Shown piece by piece: positions 21,179-32,451 of a DNA stretch of 64,000 nucleotides. A program made the position numbers and the translations under genes. The stretch lies in NCBI RefSeq assembly GCF_014779715.1, contig NZ_JACXYU010000014.1, positions 1 to 64,000 of the forward strand. The letters are read 5' to 3'. This DNA is from Streptomyces chumphonensis. GTDB taxonomy: Bacteria > Actinomycetota > Actinomycetes > Streptomycetales > Streptomycetaceae. Under the pieces are notes generated by a model that ran no database searches, was not told the DNA's origin, and saw nothing but the letters and a program-made list of their open reading frames with translations. Every line of letters begins with the position of its first letter. The first letter of the stretch is position 1.

Positions 21179-23728
21179 TCAGCGCATCAGGACGCCGGAC
21201 TCGACGGAGGCGGCGCCCGCGGGCGGCATCGCCGCCAGGCCGAGCTCGGTGGGCCCGGCGAGCAGCGGGTGCGTGGGCAGGACACGGACGGTGTAGCCGA
21301 ACGGTCCGGTGCGGTCGAGCGCCAACTCCCCCTCGTAGAGCCGACTGCCGCCGAGGTCGGGGCGTCCGGCCGGTTTGAGGACGACGGTCGCTGGGTCGGT
21401 GATGGTGTCGTTGTGGTCCACGCGGCCGGTCACGGCCTGCACCTCCACCTCTCCCGGTTCCAGCCCGCCGAGGGTGACGCGGACGCGGAGGGTGAGGCAG
21501 CCGCCCAGTTCGAGGGAGTCGGACGCGGGCCCGGCGGCCTCGACGTGGTCGACGCGCACCTGCGGCCACTCGGTGCGCACGCGGTCCTTCCACGCCGCGA
21601 GCTGCGCCGAGGCCGTGGGGTCGGCCGCCGGGTCCAGTGTGCGGTGGGCGTGGGCGGCGGGGGCGTAGAGCCGCTGCGTGTAGTCCCGGACCATCCGCTC
21701 GGCCAGCACCTTCGGGCCGAGCCGGGTGAGCGTCCGGCGGATCATCTCCAGCCAGCGGTCGGGGTGGTCGTAGAAGCAGGGGGTGACCTGCTCCTCCAGG
21801 ACGGAGTAGAGCGCGGCGGCCTCGATGGCGTCCCGGCGGTCGGGGTCGGCTCCGGGCCCGTCGGCGGTGGGGATGGGCCAGCCGAAGTCCGGCTCGTACC
21901 ACTCGTCCCACCAGCCGTCGAGCACGGACAGGTTGAGGCCGCCGTTGAGCGCGGACTTCATGCCGCTGGTGCCGCACGCCTCCAGCGGACGCAGCGGGTT
22001 GTTGAGCCAGACGTCGCAGCCGGGGTAGAGCTTCTGCGCCATGGCCATGCCGTAGTCGGGCAGGAAGACGATCCGGTGGCGCACGCGCACGTCGTCGGCG
22101 AACCGCACCAGCTCCTGGATGAGCCGCTTGCCGCCGTCGTCGGCCGGGTGCGCCTTCCCGGCGACGACGAGCTGGAGGGGCCGGTCGGGGTCGAGGAGCA
22201 GGTTCCGCAGCCGGTCGCGGTCGCGCAGCATGAGGGTGAGGCGCTTGTAGGAGGGGACGCGCCGGGCGAAGCCCACGGTGAGGACGTCGGGATCGAGGAC
22301 GTGGTCGATCCAGCCCAGCTCGGCGCGGGCGGCGCCGCGTTCGCGCCAGGAGTCGTGGAGCCTCCGGCGCACCTCCTCGACGAGCTGTTCGCGCAGCGTG
22401 CGGCGCAGGTCCCACAGCTCGCCGTCGGAGAGCCTCGGCGCCCGGTCGGTGACCTCGGGGGCGACCCAGGTGGGGGCGTGGACGCCGTTGGTGAGGGAGG
22501 TGATGGGCACCTCGGCGGCGTCGAACCCGGGCCACAGCCCGGCGAACATCTGCCGGCTGACGTCCCCGTGCAGGGTGGAGACGCCGTTGGCCCGCTGGGC
22601 GAGCCGCAGCCCCATCAGGGCCATGTTGAACAGCTCGGCGTCGCCTCCGGGGGCGGTCTCGGTGCCGAGGGCCAGGATGTCCGCCGGGTCGACGCCGGGG
22701 AGTTCCCCGTCGTCGCCGAAGTAGCGGGCGACGAGGTCGCGGTCGAAGCGGTCGATGCCGGCCGGGACGGGGGTGTGGGTGGTGAAGACGGTCCCGGCGC
22801 GGACGGCCTCCAGCGCGGCGGCGAACGGCAGCCCCGCGTCGCTGAGCTCGCGGACGCGTTCGAGGCCGAGGAAGCCGGCGTGGCCCTCGTTGGTGTGGAA
22901 GACCTCCGGCTCGGGGTGCCCGGTCAGGCGGCAGTAGGCCCGCACGGCGCGGACGCCGCCGATGCCGAGGAGCATCTCCTGGAGGAGCCGCTGCTCCCGG
23001 CCGCCCCCGTAGAGCCGGTCGGTGACGTCGCGTTCGCCCGGCGCGTTCTCCTCGACGTCGGAGTCGAGCAGCAGCAGCGGGACGCGGCCGACCCGGGCCA
23101 GCCAGACGTGCGCGTGCAGCGCCCGGGCGCCGGGGAGGGCGAGGACGACGTCGACGGGGGCGCCGTCCGGCTCGCGCAGCAGCTCCAGGGGCAGCTCGTC
23201 GGGGTCGAGCACCGGGTAGCTCTCCTGCTGCCAGCCGTCGCGGGAGAGGGACTGCCGGAAGTAGCCGTGCCGGTAGAGCAGGCCGACGCCGACGAGGGGG
23301 GCGCCGAGGTCGCTGGCCGCCTTGAGGTGGTCCCCGGCGAGGATGCCGAGGCCGCCGGAGTACTGGGGCAGTGCGGCGGTGATGCCGAACTCGGGCGAGA
23401 AGTAGGCGATGGCGGCGGGCAGCTCGTCGTCGGCGTTCTGGTACCAGCGCGGCTCGGTCAGGTAGTCGTTCAGATCGCCTGCGCCCAGTTTGAGCCGACG
23501 CAGGAAGCGGCGGTCCTGGGCGAGTTCCGCGAGCCGGCCGGCCGACACGGACCCGAGGAGCCGCAGCGGGTCGCCACCGGCCGCCCGCCAGCCCTCCGGG
23601 TCGGCGTACCGGAACAGCTCGCGGGTCTCGGGGTGCCAGGACCAGCGCAGGTTGCGCGCCAGGTCGCCGAGGGGTCGTAGGGACTCGGGAAGGACGGGAC
23701 GTACGGAGAAACGACGAATGGCCTTCAC
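21179..23728 (-). CDS. glgP: alpha-glucan phosphorylase
   Basis: 849 residues from the GTG at 23728 (VKAIRRFSVRP), the usual start in Streptomyces homologues; the frame extends eight codons further. It removes glucose-1-phosphate from alpha-1,4-glucan ends using PLP. Conserved segments are YSGGLGILAGDHLKAASDLG near the N-terminus, EVFHTNEGHAGF, VPITSLTNGVHAPTW, and the PLP-lysine loop EACGTSGMKSALNGG. This is the actinobacterial short type with an N-terminal DUF3417 segment, as in M. tuberculosis GlgP. The gene faces glgE across 498 bp, so breakdown and GlgE-route synthesis may be controlled together. Confidence 0.93.
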   Translation of the reverse strand: MKAIRRFSVRPVLPESLRPLGDLARNLRWSWHPETRELFRYADPEGWRAAGGDPLRLLGSVSAGRLAELAQDRRFLRRLKLGAGDLNDYLTEPRWYQNADDELPAAIAYFSPEFGITAALPQYSGGLGILAGDHLKAASDLGAPLVGVGLLYRHGYFRQSLSRDGWQQESYPVLDPDELPLELLREPDGAPVDVVLALPGARALHAHVWLARVGRVPLLLLDSDVEENAPGERDVTDRLYGGGREQRLLQEMLLGIGGVRAVRAYCRLTGHPEPEVFHTNEGHAGFLGLERVRELSDAGLPFAAALEAVRAGTVFTTHTPVPAGIDRFDRDLVARYFGDDGELPGVDPADILALGTETAPGGDAELFNMALMGLRLAQRANGVSTLHGDVSRQMFAGLWPGFDAAEVPITSLTNGVHAPTWVAPEVTDRAPRLSDGELWDLRRTLREQLVEEVRRRLHDSWRERGAARAELGWIDHVLDPDVLTVGFARRVPSYKRLTLMLRDRDRLRNLLLDPDRPLQLVVAGKAHPADDGGKRLIQELVRFADDVRVRHRIVFLPDYGMAMAQKLYPGCDVWLNNPLRPLEACGTSGMKSALNGGLNLSVLDGWWDEWYEPDFGWPIPTADGPGADPDRRDAIEAAALYSVLEEQVTPCFYDHPDRWLEMIRRTLTRLGPKVLAERMVRDYTQRLYAPAAHAHRTLDPAADPTASAQLAAWKDRVRTEWPQVRVDHVEAAGPASDSLELGGCLTLRVRVTLGGLEPGEVEVQAVTGRVDHNDTITDPATVVLKPAGRPDLGGSRLYEGELALDRTGPFGYTVRVLPTHPLLAGPTELGLAAMPPAGAASVESGVLMR

Positions 23729-24226
23729 GGTTCGACCGTAGCCGGGCGGCACGGGGGATCGCGCGGGCGCGCGGGCGTTCGCGCGCCGAGTCCACCCGTC
23801 TCACGCCCTGCGCGCGCCCTGTGTGCGCCGGTCGCACACCCGGTGACGCTCCGGTGCGCCGTCCGTGGCGGACGGGGTGGCCACGGTGGCGTCGGAGCGT
23901 GCCCTCCCCGCCGCCCGGCCGCGAAACGCCCGGCCACACCGGCCACCCGAACGGACGCGGCCACCGCTCGGGCGGCGGGCGGGGCTGCTGCTCCGTCCGG
24001 AGGACGCCGCCGATCACGCTCAGTTGGCGCACACCTACGAGTAGTTCACCTTTTCGGGGTAAGCGAGGGACAGGGGTGGGCAGGTAATCCACCTGCGCGA
24101 CGAGACCCCCGGCCGAGTGAACGCGGGCAGGAGCGGTCATGCCCGCACGGCCTCCTGGACCCGCAAAGCGGATACAAAGTACGAACGCCCTCTTTGCCCC
24201 CGATATCGACCACAGGTGAGAGCCCC
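23729..24226. other. glgP-glgE divergent regulatory region
   Basis: 498 bp without a supported gene, holding both promoters. The half near glgE is the least GC-rich: it contains GGATACAAAGTACGAA at about 24170 and a GCAAAG (24163-24168)/CTTTGC (24192-24197) inverted repeat that could be an operator. The half near glgP is Arg/Pro-codon-like GC-rich sequence with no convincing frame. The glgE start has only a weak GTGAGAG Shine-Dalgarno. Confidence 0.4.
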
Positions 24227-26258
24227 ATGATCGGTCGCATTCCCGTCCTGGACGTCCAACCGCTTGTCGAGTGCGGGCGTCGGCCCGCGAAGGCGGTGGT
24301 CGGCGAGACCTTCCAGGTGTCCGCCACCGTCTTCCGGGAGGGACACGACGCGGTGGCCGCCAACGTCGTCCTGCGCGACCCGAGCGGGCGCGGCGGCCCG
24401 TACACGCCGATGCGCGAGCTGGCGCCCGGCACCGACCGATGGGGTGCGGAGGTGACGCCGGACGCCGAGGGCCGCTGGACGTTCGTGGTGGAGGCGTGGA
24501 GCGACCCCGTCGGGACGTGGCTGCACCACGCGGGCGTCAAGGTGCCCGCGCGGGTCGACGTCGAGCTGACCTTCGCCGAGGGGGCCCGACTGCTGGAGAG
24601 GGCGGCGGCCGAGGTGCCCAAGAGCGAGGGCCGTGCCGTCGTGCTGGACGTCGTGGACGCCCTGCGCAACACCGCGCTCAGCGACGCGCGGCGGCTCGCC
24701 GCCGCCCAGCACGCGGAGCTGGCCGAGGTGCTGCGACGCCACCCGCTGCGGGAGCTGGTCACCGCCTCGCGGTCGATGCCGGTGCAGGTGGAGCGGCGGC
24801 GGGCGCTCGTCGGCTCCTGGTACGAGCTCTTCCCCCGCTCCGAGGGCGCCGTCGTCGGCCCCGGCGGCGAGCCGCAGCGCTCCGGGACGCTGCGGACGGC
24901 CGCCGAACGGCTCCCGGCCGTGGCCGCGATGGGCTTCGACGTCGTGTACCTGCCGCCCATCCACCCCATCGGGACCTCCTTCCGCAAGGGACGCAACAAC
25001 AGCCTGGAGCCCGGCCCGCTCGACGTGGGCTCGCCGTGGGCCATCGGCTCCGCCGAGGGCGGGCACGACGCCATCCACCCGGACCTCGGCACCTTCGCCG
25101 ACTTCGCCCACTTCGTGGAGACGGCGCGGGACCTGCGCATGGAGGTCGCGCTGGACTTCGCGCTCCAGGCGTCCCCGGACCACCCCTGGGTCACCGAACA
25201 CCCGGAGTGGTTCCGCACACGGGCGGACGGCACCATCGCCCACGCCGAGAACCCGCCCAAGAAGTACCAGGACATCTACCCCATCCACTTCGACAACGGC
25301 CTCAAGGCCTACCGGGGCCTGGTGAACGAGACGCAGCGGGTGCTGCGGTTCTGGATGGAACAGGGCGTGCGCATCTTCCGCGTGGACAACCCGCACACCA
25401 AACCCGTGCGCTTCTGGGAGAAGGTGATCACCGAGATCAACCGCACCGACCCGGACGTCATCTTCCTCGCCGAGGCGTTCACCCGTCCCGCCATGATGCG
25501 GGCGCTCGCCCAGATCGGCTTCCAGCAGTCCTACACCTACTTCACCTGGCGCAACGACAAACGTGAGCTGACGGAGTACCTGACCGAACTGTCACAGGAG
25601 ACGGCCGCCTACATGCGGCCCAACCTCTTCGTCAACACGCCCGACATCCTGCACGCCTACCTCCAGCACGGCGGGCGCGCGGCGTTCGAGGCGCGGGCCG
25701 TGCTCGCGGCCACCCTCTCCCCCACCTGGGGGGTCTACGCGGGCTACGAGCTGTGCGAGGGCACGGCGGTGCGGGAGGGCAGCGAGGAGTACCTGGACTC
25801 GGAGAAGTACGAGCTGCGCCCCCGCGACTGGGCGGCCGCCGAACGGGAGGGGCGCTCGATCGCGCCGCTGATCACGACGCTGAACCGGCTGCGCCGCCGG
25901 CACCCGGCGCTACAGCAGCTCCGCTCGCTGCACTTCCACCGCACGGACAACGACCAGATCATCGCCTACTCCAAGCGCAGCATCGAGCCCTACGCCGACT
26001 CAGTGCTGGTCGTGGTGAACCTCGATCCGTACCACACCCACGAAGCGACCGTGTCGTTGGATGTGGAGAAGCTCGGACTGACCGCCGCTCAGGAACGCGG
26101 CGCCGAGCTCTTCCCGGTGCGCGACGAGCTCACCGGCGAGACCTACCACTGGGGCAGGGACAACTACGTGCGGCTGGAGCCCGGACGACCCGGTGCACCG
26201 GCACCCGCGCACGTCCTCTCCCTGCGACCGTCCTCACCGACCGGAGGGTCACCCAACG

Positions 26259-26272
<14 letters not shown>
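24227..26272 (+). CDS. glgE: maltosyltransferase GlgE (alpha-1,4-glucan:maltose-1-phosphate)
   Basis: 681 residues from the ATG at 24227. GlgE transfers maltose from alpha-maltose-1-phosphate to glucan ends and releases phosphate. The N-terminal beta-domain begins IGRIPVLDVQPLVECGRRPA. The GH13_3 barrel shows the nucleophile D387 in IFRVDNPHTKPVRFWE and the acid E416 in FLAEAFTRP. These lie seven residues below the remembered S. coelicolor numbers (394, 423), so spacing is conserved. The last 14 nt overlap treS. It begins the glgE-treS-mak-glgB cluster. Confidence 0.95.
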
Positions 26273-28082
<1,810 letters not shown>

Positions 28083-28155
28083 CGGCACGTCAGATGCACG
28101 CCCAGGGCGGCCCGGCGGGTTACTCCCGGGCCGTCCCGGGCACATGGAGAAGGAC

Positions 28156-28188
28156 CCGTGCGGCCCGGCACCGCGCTCCGCCGCACGG
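28156..28188 (+). terminator. hairpin between treS and maltokinase genes
   Basis: CCGTGCGGC (28156-28164) and GCCGCACGG (28180-28188) form a 9-bp stem with a 15-nt loop. It sits in the 201-bp gap after treS. It could attenuate read-through, implying that the maltokinase and glgB genes also have their own promoter between here and 28284. Confidence 0.45.
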
Positions 28189-28283
28189 TCGATCTCCCCT
28201 CAACACGTCCCGCACAGCCGGACACACCCTGCCGCAAACCGGGACACTTCGCGTACGTTTCGTGTGCCCGGGGGAAGGACGTC

Positions 28284-29729
28284 ATGACCGCCACGCCGGA
28301 CGGCTCCTCGCCCCGCACCGCTCTGTCCGTGGGCGGCGGGGCGGGCTCTGATCTCCTGCGCTCCCTCAGTCCCATACTGACCCGGTGGCTGCCCCGGCAG
28401 CGCTGGTTCGCCGGGAAGGGACGGCCCCTGGACGGACTGTCCCTCGCGGCCGCGACCGAGCTGCTGCCGTGCGCCGGAGGCGGCCGCGCGGACGGCGCAC
28501 CCGGGCTGCTGCACCTGCTCGTCTCCGCGCACCAGGGCGGGAGCACCGACTGCTACCAGCTGCTGCTCGGGGTCCGGGCCGGCCTGCCGCCCTCGCTGAC
28601 GCCGGCCCTGATCGGACGGCCCGCGTGCGGCCGGCTGGCGGGGCTGGCGGTCTACGACGCCTTCCCCGACGACCGGCTCACCGGCGTCCTGCTGGAGCGG
28701 CTGCGCACCGAGGGGACGCTCGGCCCGCTGCGCTTCGTGCGGGAGAAGGGCGCCGCCATCCCCGCCGGGCTGCCGGCCAGGCCCCTGCGCGCCGAGCAGT
28801 CGAACTCCTCGCTGGTGTACGGCGACACGTTCATCCTCAAGCTGTTCCGCCGCGTCAGCCCCGGGCTCAACCCCGATCTGGAGCTGCCGCTGGCGCTGGC
28901 CCGCACCGGCTGCACCCGCGTCCCCGCCCCCGTCGCCTGGTTCGAGGCCGAGGCCGAGGACCCCGTCACCCTCGGGGTCCTCCAGCCGTACCTGTCCGGT
29001 TCCAGCGACGGCTGGCGGCTGGCGCTGCACGCCCTGCACCGCGGGGCGGACTTCACCGGCGCGGCCCGCTCGCTGGGCCGGGCCACGGCCGAGGTGCACA
29101 TCGCGCTCGCCACCGCCCTGCCCACCACGGAGCTGCGCGGCTCGCCGCTCGCCTCGCTGGCCGGGGACATGGCGACCCGGCTGAAGGAGGCCTGCGACGC
29201 CGTGCCGCAGCTGCGCCCCTACCGGGCCGGGCTGCGGGACGCGTTCGACGCCGTGGACGACCTGTCCCGCACCGGCGCGGCCTGCCCCGTCCAGCGCGTC
29301 CACGGCGACCTCCACCTCGGCCAGGTGCTCCGCACCCCCGGCGGCGGCGAGGGCGGACGGTGGTCGCTGATCGACTTCGAGGGCGAGCCCGCCAAGGAGC
29401 TCGCCGAGCGGCGCCGCCCCCAACCGGTGCTCCAGGACGTCGCCGGGATGCTGCGCTCGTTCGACTACGCCGCCTGCCAGCGCGGCGCCACCCCGGCCGC
29501 CCGCCGCTGGGCCGAGGCCAACCGGGACGCGTTCTGCGCCGGTTACGCCGAGGGCAGCGGCTCCGACCCCCGTGAGCACACCGTCCTGCTCCGCGCCTAC
29601 GAGACGGACAAGGCCGTCTACGAGGTGCGGTACGAAGCCCACCACCGCCCCGACTGGCTGCCCATCCCGCTCGCCGCGATCCGTCGCCTCGCGCAGACAC
29701 CGCACGCCCCCAGGAGGACGCTCTCGTGA
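28284..29729 (+). CDS. mak: maltokinase
   Basis: 481 residues from the ATG at 28284 (GGGGGAAGG upstream). It phosphorylates maltose with ATP to give maltose-1-phosphate, the GlgE donor. The N-terminal cap carries LPRQRWFAGKGR, characteristic of maltokinases (Pep2). The kinase-like C-lobe has the catalytic VHGDLHLGQVL (D342) and the metal-binding DFEGEP (D364). The fold resembles aminoglycoside phosphotransferases, but the cap motif separates it. Its stop overlaps the glgB GTG by 4 nt, so synthesis of donor and branching enzyme is coupled. Confidence 0.93.
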   Translation: MTATPDGSSPRTALSVGGGAGSDLLRSLSPILTRWLPRQRWFAGKGRPLDGLSLAAATELLPCAGGGRADGAPGLLHLLVSAHQGGSTDCYQLLLGVRAGLPPSLTPALIGRPACGRLAGLAVYDAFPDDRLTGVLLERLRTEGTLGPLRFVREKGAAIPAGLPARPLRAEQSNSSLVYGDTFILKLFRRVSPGLNPDLELPLALARTGCTRVPAPVAWFEAEAEDPVTLGVLQPYLSGSSDGWRLALHALHRGADFTGAARSLGRATAEVHIALATALPTTELRGSPLASLAGDMATRLKEACDAVPQLRPYRAGLRDAFDAVDDLSRTGAACPVQRVHGDLHLGQVLRTPGGGEGGRWSLIDFEGEPAKELAERRRPQPVLQDVAGMLRSFDYAACQRGATPAARRWAEANRDAFCAGYAEGSGSDPREHTVLLRAYETDKAVYEVRYEAHHRPDWLPIPLAAIRRLAQTPHAPRRTLS

Positions 29730-32062
29730 CCCCCCGCCCCGAGGTTCCCGACACCTTCCGCGCCGCTCCCCCGGCCGCGCCGTCGGGTCCGCAGTCCACG
29801 CCCCGGCCGCGCCACCCGGTCGCCGGGGAGGCATCCGCCCAGACCCTCACCGTCCGGCCGGCCCCCGCCGTCGCTGCGGAGGAACGGCGGCGGCTCCTCG
29901 ACGGCGCGCACCACGACCCGCACGCGGTGCTCGGCGCCCATCCGGTGACCGGCGGCGTCGTCGTGCGCGCCCTGCGCCCCTTCGCCCGCAGCGTCACCGT
30001 GCTGACGGCGTCCGGCGCCGCCGAGCTGCCGCACGAGGCGGACGGCCTCTTCTGCGGCCTCCTCCCCCGCGAGGCACTGCCCGAGGACGGGCTGCCCGCC
30101 TACCGGCTGCGCGTCGCCTACGAGGGCGGCACCGTCGTGGAGACCGAGGACCCCTACCGCTTCCTGCCGACCCTGGGCGAGCTGGACCTGCACCTCATCC
30201 AGGAGGGCCGGCACGAGCAGCTGTGGCAGGCGCTCGGCGCCCACCCCCTCACCGTGGACGGCGTCACCGGCACCCGCTTCACCGTGTGGGCGCCGAGCGC
30301 GCACGGCGTGCGGCTGGCCACGGACCTCACCTACTGGGACGGCACGGGCCACCCGATGCGGTCGCTCGGCGCCAGCGGCGTGTGGGAGCTGTTCGTGCCG
30401 GGCCTCGGCGAGGGCACGCGCTACAAGTTCGACATCCTGCGCGCCGACGGCACCCACGGGCTGCGGGCCGACCCGATGGCGCGCCGCACCGAGTGCCCGC
30501 CGAACACGGCGTCCGTCGTGACCTCGTCCGACTACGCCTGGGGCGACGCGGAGTGGCTGGCGCGGCGCACGGCGCGTCCGGTGCACCGGGCGCCGTTCTC
30601 CGTGTACGAGGTGCACCTGCCCTCCTGGCGGCCGGGCCTCGGCTACCGCGAGCTGGCCGAGGAGCTGCCCGCCTACGTCAAGGACCTCGGCTTCACCCAC
30701 GTCGAGCTGATGCCGGTGTGCGAGCACCCGTTCGGCGGATCGTGGGGCTACCAGGTCACCGGCTACTACGCGCCCACGGCGCGGCTGGGCTCGCCCGACG
30801 ACTTCCGGTACCTCGTGGACGCCCTGCACCGGGCGGGCATCGGCGTCCTGATGGACTGGGTCCCGGCCCACTTCCCCAAGGACGACTGGGCGCTGGCCCA
30901 CTTCGACGGCACAGCGCTGTACGAGCACCCGGACCCGCAGCGCGCCGAGCATCCGGACTGGGGGACGCTGGAGTTCAACTACGGCCGCACCGAGGTGCGC
31001 AACTTCCTCGTCGCCAACGCCGTGTACTGGTGCGAGGAGTTCCACATCGACGGGCTGCGCGTCGACGCCGTCGCCTCCATGCTCTACCTGGACTACTCGC
31101 GCGAGTACGGCCAGTGGTCGCCCAACGCGTACGGCGGCCGGGAGAACCTGGACGCGGTCCGGTTCCTTCAGGAGATGAACGCGACGGTCTACCGCCGCTG
31201 CCCCGGGGTGGTCACCGTCGCCGAGGAGTCCACCGCCTGGGACGGCGTCACCCGCCCCACCCACGAGACCGGGCCGCACGGCGTCGGCGGGCTGGGCTTC
31301 GGGCTGAAGTGGAACATGGGGTGGATGCACGACTCGCTGGTCTACGTCTCCAAGGAGCCGGTGCACCGCAAGTACCACCACAACGAGATGACCTTCTCGA
31401 TGGTGTACGCCTACAGCGAGAACTACGTCCTGCCCATCTCGCACGACGAGGTCGTCCACGGCAAGGGCGCCCTGGTGGCCAAGATGCCCGGCGACTGGTG
31501 GCAGCAGCGGGCCAACCACCGCGCCTACCTCGGCTACATGTGGGCCCACCCCGGCAAGCAACTGCTCTACATGGGGCAGGAGTTCGCCCAGGGGGCGGAG
31601 TGGTCCGAGGAGCAGGGGCCCGACTGGTGGCTGCTGGACCCGGGCTACTCGGCCCGCGGCGACCACGCGGGCGTCCGCGATCTGGTGCGGGACCTCAACA
31701 CCGCCTACACCGCCACCCCCGCGCTGTGGGAGCGGGACACCGAGCCCGCCGGGTTCGCCTGGGTCGAGGCCGACGCCGCCGACGACAACGTCTTCGCCTT
31801 CCTGCGGTTCGCCGCCGACGGCACGCCCCTGCTGGCCGTCAGCAACTTCTCCCCCGTCGTCCGGCACGCCTACCGCCTCGGCGTACCGGACGGCGTCCCG
31901 GCCTGGCGGGAGGCGCTCAACACCGACGCCGCCCGCTACGGCGGCTCCGGCGTCGAGGTGCCCGAGGCGGTGAGGAGCGAACCGGTCACGGCGCAGGGAC
32001 GGCCGTCCAGCATCGCCCTGACGCTGCCGCCGCTGGCCACCCTCTGGCTGCGGCCGGCCTGA
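29726..32062 (+). CDS. glgB: 1,4-alpha-glucan branching enzyme
   Basis: 778 residues from a GTG overlapping the maltokinase stop. It introduces alpha-1,6 branches. Two N-terminal beta-domains (N1 and CBM48) precede the GH13 barrel; N1 starts near residue 55 with HHDPHAVLGAHPV. Catalytic residues are D447 (IDGLRVDAVAS), E500 (VTVAEESTAW) and D574 (PISHDEVVHGKGAL). The first 45 residues are Pro-rich and variable. It is the last gene of the GlgE-pathway cluster and is followed by a 26-bp perfect palindrome. Confidence 0.95.
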   Translation: MTPRPEVPDTFRAAPPAAPSGPQSTPRPRHPVAGEASAQTLTVRPAPAVAAEERRRLLDGAHHDPHAVLGAHPVTGGVVVRALRPFARSVTVLTASGAAELPHEADGLFCGLLPREALPEDGLPAYRLRVAYEGGTVVETEDPYRFLPTLGELDLHLIQEGRHEQLWQALGAHPLTVDGVTGTRFTVWAPSAHGVRLATDLTYWDGTGHPMRSLGASGVWELFVPGLGEGTRYKFDILRADGTHGLRADPMARRTECPPNTASVVTSSDYAWGDAEWLARRTARPVHRAPFSVYEVHLPSWRPGLGYRELAEELPAYVKDLGFTHVELMPVCEHPFGGSWGYQVTGYYAPTARLGSPDDFRYLVDALHRAGIGVLMDWVPAHFPKDDWALAHFDGTALYEHPDPQRAEHPDWGTLEFNYGRTEVRNFLVANAVYWCEEFHIDGLRVDAVASMLYLDYSREYGQWSPNAYGGRENLDAVRFLQEMNATVYRRCPGVVTVAEESTAWDGVTRPTHETGPHGVGGLGFGLKWNMGWMHDSLVYVSKEPVHRKYHHNEMTFSMVYAYSENYVLPISHDEVVHGKGALVAKMPGDWWQQRANHRAYLGYMWAHPGKQLLYMGQEFAQGAEWSEEQGPDWWLLDPGYSARGDHAGVRDLVRDLNTAYTATPALWERDTEPAGFAWVEADAADDNVFAFLRFAADGTPLLAVSNFSPVVRHAYRLGVPDGVPAWREALNTDAARYGGSGVEVPEAVRSEPVTAQGRPSSIALTLPPLATLWLRPA

Positions 32063-32064
32063 AC

Positions 32065-32090
32065 CCGGGCCCGGGCCGGCCCGGGCCCGG
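32065..32090 (+). terminator. 26-bp perfect palindrome after glgB
   Basis: From 32065 to 32090 the sequence is a perfect palindrome of CCGGG/CCCGG blocks starting 2 bp past the glgB stop. As RNA it can form a long hairpin or dimer and likely ends the glg operon, although dodecin on the same strand begins only 66 bp later. Confidence 0.6.
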
Positions 32091-32155
32091 CTCGCGGACC
32101 GTTCCCCGCTGGGGCACCGTGGGGAGGGAGGTACACCCCGACGGGAGGACGGTCC

Positions 32156-32371
32156 ATGAGCGAGCACACGTACCGGGTGACGGAGATCGTCGGCACCTCG
32201 CACGAGGGGCTGGACGCGGCGATCCGCAACGGTCTCGGCCGCGCGGCACAGACCCTGCACGGCCTGGACTGGTTCGAGGTCACCCAGATCCGGGGGAACA
32301 TCGAGGACGGCCGGGTGGAGCACTACCAGGTCGGCCTCAAGGTCGGCTTCCGGCTCGACGAGCCCGGCTGA
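32156..32371 (+). CDS. dodecin
   Basis: A 71-residue dodecin, a flavin-storing dodecamer that binds FMN, riboflavin or related flavins between aromatic rings. The small beta-alpha-beta fold is seen in YRVTEIVGTSHEGLDAAIRN, then LDWFEVTQIRG with the stacking Trp, and HYQVGLKVGFRLD at the end. The length is standard. A Shine-Dalgarno-like GGGAGGACGG precedes the ATG. It is probably monocistronic. Confidence 0.92.
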   Translation: MSEHTYRVTEIVGTSHEGLDAAIRNGLGRAAQTLHGLDWFEVTQIRGNIEDGRVEHYQVGLKVGFRLDEPG

Positions 32372-32419
32372 CCCGGCGGCCCCCGCGGGCACGGTGTCCC
32401 GGCCCCGGCCCGGTCCCCC

Positions 32420-32451
32420 GACCGTGGCCGGGGCCGGTCGCGGCCACGGTC
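32420..32451. terminator. bidirectional terminator between dodecin and PP2C gene
   Basis: GACCGTGGCC (32420-32429) and GGCCACGGTC (32442-32451) form a 10-bp perfect stem with a 12-nt loop. The right arm runs into the stop codon of the minus-strand phosphatase gene. It is well placed to end both convergent transcripts. Confidence 0.7.

Noticed and set aside
19695..24140. A 1481-codon open frame on the minus strand across the ABC, hydrolase and glgP genes
   Set aside because: It is Arg/Pro/Ala-rich, shows no domain, and covers three well-supported genes in another frame. It is a GC-content artefact.
24246..24261. Second copy of the icmA palindrome core GGACGTCC at the start of glgE
   Set aside because: Only the 8-bp core plus a few flanking bases match, and it lies in the codons for VLDVQ; chance is sufficient.
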